Of a stretch of DNA of 36,840 nucleotides, positions 20,401 through 29,138 are shown piece by piece. The notes below the pieces were generated by a model. That model was not told the DNA's origin. It did not search any database and saw only the letters and a list, made by a program, of their open reading frames with translations. Position 1 is the first letter of the stretch; every line of letters begins with the position of its first letter. The DNA is from Asterionellopsis glacialis (Eukaryota > Bacillariophyta > Plagiogrammaphyceae > Rhaphoneidales > Asterionellopsidaceae): positions 1 to 36,840 of the forward strand of contig WKLE02006013.1 of the NCBI GenBank assembly GCA_014885115.2, in the 5' to 3' direction. The position numbers and the translations under genes were made by a program.

Positions 20401-21755
20401 ATTCGTTTCTGCAAAATTTCATCCTTATCATCTTCTTGGACCCAAATAGGACCAGATCGAAGTTCGTCAAGATTGATCGTTAATAGTTCAAATTGGACAC
20501 CATTGTATGTATCGGCATCAAATGCTAAAGCAAGTGTAGGCATTTCAACACCATTATCAAGTTTCACAACTGGACCTTGAGCAATCCCATCCAATTGTAA
20601 CTTTTTTTCTTGCCGTTCCCATACAAGTCGTTTGGGTGGTGCATCAATGTCACAATCAAGAAGACTTTCACAATGATCCACAGTAGCATCCAGATCAATA
20701 TCTACATGAAAGATACGATTGATAATCTTATCATCTGTAAAACTATAGAAATCTTCACATTCTGCAACAAGTAAGGATGTTTCGTTGAGAGCTTGAATAG
20801 CCATTAGACCATTGAAATGTCGTGAGGCTCGTTGAAAGTTTTCAATCGTTAATTGAGATGTATCATACCGAAACGATTTGACGTAGTTTGCAGTAGTAGC
20901 AGCACTTGAAGTATCACCGTAATCCAAAGAAGAAACGTTATACACTAGAATTCTAGTTCTACCAATATCAAATGATTTAGGGCTTGCTCCATCTTGGTAG
21001 AGCGGTGATTGTACCCCTATAAACATGGTACTATGACTAGGAGTAGTATCATCATCTTCTGGTGTATAGATGGACACGGCATGCATACCCTGGAATGGTC
21101 GATCACCTACACATTGTGTAGCATCCCAATTATGAATTTGTGGAGACCATTGTGCAAAGTCTGGAATTTCGGCTTCTTCTACAATACTCCCTGTCGTTGA
21201 ACTAACTCGTACCAAACGTGACGTAGAATATGTTTTAGGATCATAGGCGTTTAAATCAGGTGGTCCAAAGTTTTTACTTAAAAAGGTTGACGTTTTCACA
21301 ACGTGTGAATTAGCTTCCGACACAATCCAATATTCAATTTCATCATTAGTATCGCTACCAGGAACAATGTCCATACCCTCACATTTTAATCCATCACCAG
21401 GTTGAATATATGTCATGGGCGGATCATCTACAAAATCAATTGTTCCTTCTTCAAAATCTAATTTCATATGATAAAATCGCGGATCGGATATACCAGGATA
21501 TTTAGAATCAGACGTCCCCACAATGTGTTCTGCAGGTCCTATCCATACATCATTCGTAGAATCATATGTTAAACTACCAATTCCAAGAATTAATTGGTCA
21601 TTTGGGAAAGGGATTGTAATCTTCTTTCCATATTCCATTAACGGAAAGTCTTTTGAATAAGCAGCCATGACAGCACCAAAAAGAGACATCGATGCAAAGT
21701 ACAATGTAGCTTTTGGAGCCGTCAATGACGAAGATGGCTTCTTTGGAAACTTCAT
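17477..21755 (-). CDS. Phytase-like / SLC43-like MFS transporter / aldonolactone-oxidase-like fusion protein
   Basis: Exons 21755-19214 and 19116-17477 give 1,393 residues. The 97-bp intron (CATTG|GTAAGT ... TTCCAG|GG) falls inside the MFS domain, and splicing restores EVQVIGFTLLSMGRL. Domains in order: a hydrophobic signal or anchor (about 16-33); a phytase-like beta-propeller (about 50-435, with LGIGSLTYD, PRFYHMKLD and LLVAECEDF); a membrane helix (452-472); a roughly 12-helix MFS (about 508-930, with GFPGMVLMLRKDGVY and GIFMDKQGPK, resembling SLC43); and a VAO-type oxidase (about 932-1393, with RVQGGATIEHICKTL and MTGTHG). Predicted topology puts the phytase-like part outside and the oxidase in the cytosol. 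The oxidase has Tyr972 where relatives have FAD-linking His, EVT for E-x-R (1267-1269) and HWGN for HWxK (1319-1322). The GTG-started upstream extension is ignored. Substrates are unknown. Confidence 0.82.
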
Positions 21756-22064
21756 TCTTCCACCTCCGCCTTGTTTCAACTCTCTCAACCGGCACTCCTG
21801 TCTATTCGAAGAAAAGGAAGCGTGCACAACTATTCAATTAAATTGTAGTCTACAATTGAAAAAATATAATACCGGGTCTCTTCTTTTGATAGGTTCGATC
21901 GCAAGATGAAGGACCTACCGGTACAGGAATTCTGGTTATGATGCGGTTGTTGATGAGTGTGTGCGTGCAGTCCTTAAAGTGTTCAATCTCAAAATTCGCT
22001 CCAATGTGAGACTTCCCCGAAAAGCCGCAGAGTCATATTATAAAAAATAATAATGATGTATTCA

Positions 22065-22093
22065 GGACCTTATCTTCTATGAGGAAGGTCCTA
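22065..22093. repeat. AGGACCTT/AAGGTCCT inverted repeat
   Basis: AGGACCTT (22065-22072) and AAGGTCCT (22086-22093) are exact inverse complements around a 13-nt spacer. The AGGTCCTA word also appears in the structure at 9123-9180, near 22230 and near 24630, all outside genes. Confidence 0.75.
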
Positions 22094-22385
22094 AAATCGT
22101 ACAGTACAAGATATACCGTAGAAAAAATCCGTAGATGAACCAAAGATCTTTTTCGTAACGGCTGTTTCATACTGTAAATACATAAAAGAAATCTCATACG
22201 AGTAAATATCATTTTTTGATAGTGATTACTGTAGGTCCTTACCAATTATGGTATCCCCGTCGGCTTCTCCTCTCTCAGTTTCTTATTGGACCCCCGCTAA
22301 GTTCCGAAGGCGGCCGAGCAATTTATACAGTGTTTTGGTCTCCCCTTTTTCCGTTCCACAACATAATATTAAAAAAAGTATTAAA

Positions 22386-22394
22386 TACCAGGTA
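22386..22394. repeat. TACCWGGTA palindrome
   Basis: A single exact copy, TACCAGGTA, about 430 bp upstream of the free oxidase gene. Confidence 0.85.
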
Positions 22395-22821
22395 GTCTAG
22401 TTCTCGGTATATTTTATTTCAGCTAATCATAAAACAACTTTTTTTTCTAGTATTCGTGAATAAGAGCTCCTGAAACTTATTAGAGTCATAAATAGAGAAT
22501 ATGGTCTTTAGGTCATCGATGTGTTCATTTCTGTCCATTAATCCAAGATCTTCTGCAAATAATGGTCGGTATCTTACCTGTTCACTGGTAGAACGTCTGC
22601 AGGAACAGTTGGTACAGATGGAATTCTATCATGTGAAAAAAAGATGCAGGTAAATGTACTTCGCCCAGTTCATTTTTGGTGTTCCGTTGTCTTTTTCATT
22701 CGAAAAACATAAAAAATGTAAGCCGATCTATTACCTTAAACAGAATTTTTTACCTTCTGACAGCATCGCGAGAATAGCATATCAACACCTTGTTCCATTC
22801 ATACATGCCTTATAATTTATA

Positions 22822-24570
22822 ATGGTTCCACACCCAACTGATGATGATGGCCCGGTTGCTGTTGCCAATGTTCGCGAGGCTGCAACCCGTCGAAGTTCTA
22901 TACCCATGGTGGAACTTGACATGATTCAGAATTGGTCAAATTCATATGCAGTTGATGGAAGCAAGTATCGTCGCCCCAAAACATTGGAGGAACTTAAGGA
23001 TATTGTAATCAAGGCAAAGAAGATTCGTTGCGCCGGGTCTAGACATTCTTGTGCACCACTCATTGACAGTGAAGAGATTATTCTTTCATTAGAGCACTTT
23101 GATCAAATTTTGAACATTGACACCGAAACAAATATTGTCACGGTGCAGGGTGGTGTTGTCATTTACAAATTGGCTGATGCACTTGCACCATATGGGTTAG
23201 GGTAAGTATGTTATGTCATCGAACAGGTTATTTTTGAACAGAGTCACTCTTTACATGGACCATCATTACTATATCTATCTTACACAACGGTCCATTCATT
23301 CACACAGTCTTGGTACTTTAGGAACGATCGATTGGCAAACTGTCGTCGGAGCTGTGATGGTAAGTTGTCTGTTATCTTAAAATTCATGATCTGTTTCTCT
23401 TGTACACTTTATTCATTTCTAAAGCTTACGTAGACCTCACATTGTACATCAAACCCTACCCTTTCTACTCAGACTGGAACGCATGGTGGGTCGCTGACAA
23501 CACCATCCCTCCATGCTTTCATGGAATCGTATACTCTCCTCAAGGCTGACGGTGAAATTCAAAAAGTTTCTCGCCAAGATGATCCAGAAATATTTAAAGC
23601 CATGGCTCCATCAAATGGAGTCTTTGGTATTGTGATTGAGGCTGAGATGCGTTGTACACCACTTGAGACCTTGGCTGCAAAAATGACAGCTCAACCTTTT
23701 GAAGGTCTCGAAGATAATATTCATGATATCTTTAGGAGCTCCAAGTACACTCGTGTCATTGTATATCCTTCGATCAATCAAGTTACTGTTTGGAAAGCCG
23801 ATCCTGTTGAGAAGGGATCAGCTGTGGCTGACGGTGCAAGTGATAACAAGGATTATACCAATTACCGAAATGAGGAAGAAAAGGGGTGGCTTGAAGAGTT
23901 CCTGGTGCATAATGAAGCGCAAATGTACGATGAAGCTGATAGGTGTATGCAACAAGTGTTGGATTCACAATTGAAACGCTTGGCATACTATGAAGGTCAA
24001 CATCATCATGTGTTATGTAAGGAGCGTAACAATGGAATTCCTCATGCTGACATGGAATTTAATTTTCCCTTTGAAAAAGCACCAGAAATTATCAAAGCAT
24101 TGTTTGACTTTTGCCAAACGACACGCATCCCCTACTACAACTTTGAAATGCGTGCCACCAAGCAAGATGATAGCATGTTGAGTTGTTGTCACTCACGTGA
24201 TGCCTTCTGGGTTGACTTTCAGGCCAAGTCAGAACATATGTCTGAATTCTTTGGTGCACTAGAAGACTTATTGTCACCCTTTGGATATCGCAAACATTGG
24301 GCCAAGGGTATGGACCATACTTCACCAACTTATCTCATGAAACAGTATCCAAAACTTGGTGACTTTTTGAAGGTTATGGAAGATTTTGATCCTGAAGCTA
24401 AATTTCGAAATGAACATTTGAATCTTTGGTTTACCAAGACTAAACGTGTATCAAACATGGCTGAACGTTTGTCAAGAGCAAGCGAAGTATCTGTCAGTGA
24501 GTTTCTTTTTAATCTAGACCTTTCACATGATGAACTGGCAGCAATTGAGAAAGACATGAGCGACTATTAA
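22822..24570 (+). CDS. L-gulonolactone/aldonolactone oxidase-like FAD flavoprotein
   Basis: VAO-family flavoprotein of the aldonolactone oxidoreductase group (GULO, ALO, GALDH), enzymes that make ascorbate or related acids from sugar lactones. Exons 22822-23201, 23308-23359 and 23473-24570 give 509 residues. Introns are 106 and 113 bp, and the 52-bp middle exon restores GLGTLGTIDWQTVVGAVM. The FAD motif is CAGSRHSCAPL with His75, the position of the FAD-linking His in animal and yeast enzymes. TGTHG lies at 145-149, the E-x-R pair (Glu369, Arg371) in NFEMRAT, and HWAK at 419-422. No signal peptide is visible. It is roughly half identical to the oxidase end of the neighbouring fusion protein, which lacks its introns. 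The substrate cannot be told from sequence; plain ascorbate synthesis is not established. Confidence 0.85.
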
Positions 24571-25707
24571 AATAGAAAAGAATCTTGCCTCGTGTGACTC
24601 ATCTAGACTAGTATGAATACCGTAGGTCCTAGACATGATCGGGAAAAACTCCTCATAAAAATTAAGAAAAACTACATTGGACATAGTGGTGTCCCTGTTC
24701 TGTCGTGCCCATGTTTGAGTAGACCGACGATAATTAATTAATTACTGCAGTAGAGTTACAGCAATACTTCTAGTTTTATTTAAGTCTTGACGACACTCTC
24801 CAGCGAACCTTTGAAGACGAAGAACAAAAAAAAGCGAATTGCCAGAGATAGTGATGCAGGATGGAAGAAACAAAAAAAGCGAACATTTCATTTGTTATAT
24901 ATTATGATATTTTCGAATTATGAATACTGCGAGGATGGTACTGTACCTGTACCCTGTACCTGTACAGTACCAGGTATGCCTGGATACAGCTAAAAGAAAC
25001 GTTAACTTCCATTTCATACATATCGTCATTAAAAAAGTATGTCGGTCTATCCAGGATACAAATAATAAGAAATGTGGACTGGCCTGCATGGGTTGTCCTT
25101 ATATATTATATTATTTCTCATACTTTTATAAGAAAAATTGGATTCTCTCATTTAAGGGAAAAATGATGAGGAGAGAATTGGAATATAGAAAACACGTCAA
25201 TATATTCTATAGAGGCCTTTTTCTGCATGACAGTTTGCGTTTCTCTTTCTTTTTGGGTGCAACTGGAAAAACACTTTTGGTGACAGGCTGTAGGTATGAA
25301 AAAAAAAGAAAATAGTCGTAATTTTGGCCTTTCTCGGCACTTCCTTTGTCTTCTTTAGGACCCACAATAGTTTACTTGACAAGTCATTCTCTAGCGTTTC
25401 CTTGGTTGTTTCCAGTTGAAGGAAGCTTCAAGAAACTATCGTAGGGTTACGAGTAGTATAGATGGATAGATAAGGCGGCTTGTTCCTGTTCGCTTTTCAC
25501 GAATCTTTCTTAGCTGTTCCCTACTGTACATAACGTTACGAGTACACTCTCAAGGGTGTTTGGACGAGTATATTAAACAGTCTTCACACCATCTTCAGGG
25601 TCAGTAGAGCGAGAGCCTGTACTTTCACAAGAGAATAAAACCAAAAACAACAATTAAAAGCATTTGTGGTTAGTTGTATCGTTCCTGTACGCCTACAGTT
25701 AAACACA
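24571..25707. other. Intergenic region, no gene recognised
   Basis: These 1.14 kb contain a GTACCTGTACC-rich stretch ending in an exact TACCAGGTA (24968-24976). A 131-codon ATG ORF (24920-25315) starts just upstream of these repeats and reads through them; its product is compositionally odd and matches no family, so I do not call it. The right part should hold the promoter of the PH-domain gene. Confidence 0.5.
24938..24976. repeat. GTACCTGTACC-type tandem words with TACCWGGTA palindrome
   Basis: GTACTGTACCTGTACCC, then GTACCTGTACAGTACCAGGTA: overlapping short words built from GTACC/GGTAC. This suggests local expansion of the same dispersed motif found elsewhere in the window. Confidence 0.8.
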
Positions 25708-27018
25708 ATGTTAAGCTTACATAGTCGGTTAGCACAAAAGCGAAGCACACATTCCTATGAAGGGTGGGTGCGTATGAAAAATGCGGATGGGTATTCAAAA
25801 TTGAAAAAATGGAAACGGCGCTTTATCACATTAGATGGGAATATTATACATTCCTATAAAAGTGCCTTTAGTGATGCTGAATTTATGGGTGAAATATTTA
25901 ATGCTAAACCTGACAAGGAAGTTGATACACTCTTTAAAATTGAAGTTACAGTAACTATAAACAATAAACCAAAGAATGTATCATTCTTATTGGAACCCGA
26001 AGAAAACCAAGATAAGGCTCAATCGTTGTTGGTTTCCATTGCGACTGCTGTGGCAGCATCACAAGCCAAATTCATGCAACGCGGTGCATCTGTCAGAGAT
26101 ATACAAAAGGCACGAAAACTAATCAATCAATTATCATCCAATTGGGGATTTGTTGAACCTGATCGTGGCAATTTAGACGACGAACAAATACGATGGAAAC
26201 ATGGAAAGCCAGATTATACTGTGACTAATCTGGCATATTTCTTAGGTAAAACCAAAAATCATACACCGGGGTCATTAGAAATGGTGGTTGAAAACCTGGT
26301 GAAAACATGGGAAATGGAGGCCACACACAAACCCTACGATCAATGGCTAACTGTGCAACATGATGGATATAGAGTAAGTGCCAATGGTGGACCATTTATA
26401 AATGGCAGTGACGCAGCTGCAATAGGAAACTACAATTGGCTATTAAAGTCATGCCCAAAGCACTTGTTTGATGCAGACAAGGAATCATTCGATTCATCTC
26501 ATGATGTATTTTTGAAAGCCTTCCCTCATGGATTTCCTTTTGAAGTTATGGAGGCATTTTCTGGACCACCACGTGTGTCATTCACATGGCGTCATTGGGC
26601 TACATTTTCTGGTGAATTCCGCGGTAACAAGGGTTCCGGTGAAATAGTGGATTTAACAGGATTTGGTATTGCCATGGTATCGGATGAATTAAAAATTTTG
26701 GATTTAGAAATCTTTTTTGATGGTGCAGCCTTCATTGAGGTTTTGATGGGTACAAAGAATTCCAAGGAATTAGCAAGTTCAGGTGCCGCACGAGGCGAGG
26801 CCGTCGTTTTGTCAGGTGGATGTCCATTCAGTATTTCTTCCAATAGTCAACATGCTATGCACAATCGTGGCGTGGAGGACAGTGATGGATCAGCGTCAGG
26901 TACAGCGTCAGGTACGGCCTCCTTCACTGGTGTGGGTTTACCTGGCTTGAATGGTCGAGCATCAGGTTCATGCTCTACTGCTTCAAGTTCTACCAACAGA
27001 AAGTCTCCAAAAAATTAA
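25708..27018 (+). CDS. PH domain plus pathogen-related (NTF2/SnoaL-like) domain protein
   Basis: Single exon, 436 residues. The ATG at 25708 (MLSLHSRLAQ) is the first in frame; the frame before it is open only to a GTG. Residues about 16-120 form a pleckstrin-homology domain: YEGWVRMKN, KLKKWKRRFITLDGNIIHSY, then strands and a final helix. Residues about 186-350 resemble the plant 'pathogen-related protein' family with an NTF2-like fold: LEMVVENLVKTWEMEATHKP, ANGGPFINGSDAAAIGNYN, SSHDVFLKAFPHGFPFEV and GPPRVSFTWRHW. The C-terminal tail is Ser/Gly/Ala-rich with a short SGTA repeat. The PH domain suggests phosphoinositide or membrane binding. The second domain's biochemical role is unknown even in plants, so no enzyme activity is claimed. 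Confidence 0.72.
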   Translation: MLSLHSRLAQKRSTHSYEGWVRMKNADGYSKLKKWKRRFITLDGNIIHSYKSAFSDAEFMGEIFNAKPDKEVDTLFKIEVTVTINNKPKNVSFLLEPEENQDKAQSLLVSIATAVAASQAKFMQRGASVRDIQKARKLINQLSSNWGFVEPDRGNLDDEQIRWKHGKPDYTVTNLAYFLGKTKNHTPGSLEMVVENLVKTWEMEATHKPYDQWLTVQHDGYRVSANGGPFINGSDAAAIGNYNWLLKSCPKHLFDADKESFDSSHDVFLKAFPHGFPFEVMEAFSGPPRVSFTWRHWATFSGEFRGNKGSGEIVDLTGFGIAMVSDELKILDLEIFFDGAAFIEVLMGTKNSKELASSGAARGEAVVLSGGCPFSISSNSQHAMHNRGVEDSDGSASGTASGTASFTGVGLPGLNGRASGSCSTASSSTNRKSPKN

Positions 27019-27931
27019 AAAAAAGCCATAGCTATAATTGTTACACACGCATAGAAGAATCAACACGAGTAAAATAACACACAAAAGAAACGATGACAGA
27101 CGGAGTACTTCTTGTGAAAAGTCATCCTTTTCTTGTGTAGCACTCTTTCTATGATCGAGGAGAGCATTTAATAATTGCTTGGTACAAACAAACAAAAAAG
27201 TATGCATTCTATTCAGTAAACTCATTTTCAGATGATCTAGAGAATACTGACTGAAGGTATGCGTTAGAAAACTAAAACTTATGAACCATTCATAAAATTT
27301 CGCACCAACGAGGCAAGGGTAGTAGTATATGAGAAGAAAAACCATCATTGTGTTCTAGTTGTTGTTTTCTTGAAGAGCAGGGAGGTGCGCTGGTGGAGGA
27401 TTGCGAGTCAGTCTAGTCGGTCCTCACATCAGTTTCAATAATAATGTAAGGGTGAAGGTTAAAAATAATTTACGTACGTTCGGCCAGAATTCTGTGCAGT
27501 GTGTACATACGGTCTGTCATATTGTCCAGTTTTGAAAATATCTCTCCAGCACCATCGAAGAGAAGGCATCGGAGGAAAAGAACCAATTGGGCGTTTGCTA
27601 ATTTAACTTTTTGTAATATTTATCTTTTTTGATTAAAACAATATGATTTTGTATATAGAATGAAAAGATTTTTAAAAATGACAGTATTGTAATATAGGGA
27701 TTAAACAGGGCCTATTTTGGATTTGCAGAGATGCACCTGTCTCGCATCACATCTTATCTGTCGCCATTTACCCCATCACACCTTGTTGGATCGGGTTTTC
27801 ATTGTATCTATCTTCCCACTTCGTTAGTTTTAAAACAGCACCTTCCATTACATGCACCCACGCTCATCTTAATTTGGGAAAAAGTTGCAGCAAACAAGCA
27901 AAAACAAAGGAAACTAAAGTAAATTAAAAAT
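27019..27931. promoter_or_regulatory. Intergenic region upstream of RPB5
   Basis: This 913-bp spacer carries the 3' flank of the PH-domain gene and the RPB5 promoter. A minus-strand ORF (27348-26983) overlaps the end of the PH gene; it is hydrophobic and unrecognised, so it is treated as chance. No defined promoter element is seen. Confidence 0.45.
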
Positions 27932-28847
27932 ATGGCAGAAGTAGATGACCAACCTATGGAAGATGTTGCGGCTAGTGACCAGCAACCACAATCCGCAAAT
28001 GCAGTACGGGGTGGATTAAACCCTGAAGCATCACGTTTATTTCGTGTTTATAAAACTGTATCTAAAATGCTTAATAAACGTGGTTACATGGTACCGAAAC
28101 AAATGTTGGAAATGACACCTTCCGAATTTACGGGTAAATTTGGTGAATACCCCAGTCGTGAATCACTTACCATCCTTGTGGTACGTTCCGAATTATTGTC
28201 AACTGCGCATTGTGATAATATAATATGGTGATGATACCTGTCATTATTATGATCGCATTTGTTTGTTTGCTTCTGTGCTTGTGTGGAAGGAGTGATTGGA
28301 ACGGACGAAAATAAATGCTAACCTTACTTTGTGAAATGCTCTTTTACTTTCCTGTCTTTCTTTTGTTCTAAAAACTATCTGTACGTACAAATTATCGTAG
28401 GAAAAAGCAGATGATGAATCAGATCAATTATTTGTATTTTTCCCAGAAGATGAAAAGGTAGGTGTCACTCCCATCAAAGTCTTAACTGATAGGATGAGAG
28501 CTGAGAATGTATCAAACGCAATTATGGTATTACGCGTGGATATTACATCCTTTGCCAAACGTGCGGTTGAAGAAATGGGATCGGTATGTCGTATTGAACA
28601 TTTCAAGGAGGCCGAGTTGTTGGTGGACATTACAGAGCATCAGTTAGTACCGGAACATCAAGTATTAATGCCAAATGAAAAAGCAGAATTATTGAAACGT
28701 TATCGTTTGAAAGAAATGCAATTGCCTAGAATTCAACCGAATGATCCAGTTGCTAGGTATTATGGTATGAAACGTGGACAAGTTGTGAAAATTATCCGAC
28801 CTTCGGAAACAGCAGGACGATACGTTACCTATCGTATTTGTATGTAA
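27932..28847 (+). CDS. DNA-directed RNA polymerase subunit RPB5 (RPABC1)
   Basis: Shared subunit of nuclear RNA polymerases I, II and III. Exons 27932-28180 and 28401-28847, joined in phase 0 around a 220-bp intron (CTTGTG|GTACGT ... ATCGTAG|GAA), give 231 residues. The N-terminal eukaryote-specific domain is seen in LFRVYKTVSKMLNKRGYMV and, after the junction, in QLFVFFPEDEKVGV. The C-terminal domain, shared with archaeal subunit H, is highly conserved: ITEHQLVPEHQVL, YRLKEMQLPRIQPNDPVARY, RGQVVKIIRPSETAGRY. Its length is close to the usual 205-215 residues, with about 30 extra acidic/Gln-rich residues at the start. Intron retention would add a stop soon after the donor (28231). Confidence 0.97.
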
Positions 28848-29138
28848 ATAAAGAATATCCCATGTTGTCGGAAAATCGGTAACAACAACAGCAAAGCAAA
28901 GAGAAATTATTTATTCAATTGAATGCAAGGGTGGCCACAGCAGTTGAACTAATATTGAGTTGTGGGATTTTTAGGGGAAAGTTGAAGGACACACAAGCGA
29001 TTCTTCTGAAAAGATTCCTCAAAGTAGTCTCTAGAGCAATATAAAGTGAAATGAGTCTTTAGTAGAAGTAAGCCAGAAAAATTATTGTAGTCTTCTTTAA
29101 TGAATTTTATACATTAGTCTTGTTTGTTACAACACTTT

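Larger units (their letters stand above)
21756..22821. promoter_or_regulatory. Divergent region between the two oxidase paralogues
   Basis: These 1,066 bp separate the head-to-head start codons of the fusion gene and the free oxidase gene. They include one TACCAGGTA (22386-22394), a perfect 8-bp inverted repeat (22065-22093) and AT-rich tracts. The arrangement would allow shared regulation, but no particular promoter element is identified. A small minus-strand ORF (22245-22033) looks spurious. Confidence 0.5.

Noticed and set aside
17477..21827. Two separate genes: an 893-residue phytase/MFS protein and a 595-residue oxidase
   Set aside because: The frames overlap only through intron sequence, and each would contain half an MFS domain. 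The 97-bp GT-AG intron restores one continuous MFS. The outer 'starts' are non-ATG (GTG at 21827) or lie in intron or upstream exon sequence.
21888..21910. tRNA-like GGTTCGATC word
   Set aside because: No flanking acceptor, D or anticodon arms can be drawn around it. No tRNA or rRNA gene was recognised in the window.
24920..25315. 131-codon ATG ORF after the free oxidase gene
   Set aside because: Its first third is translated from GTACCTGTACC repeats and the rest is A/T-rich with no motif, so chance is more likely.
26983..27348. 121-codon minus-strand ORF overlapping the end of the PH-domain gene
   Set aside because: Hydrophobic, unrecognised, and antisense to a strongly supported CDS end.
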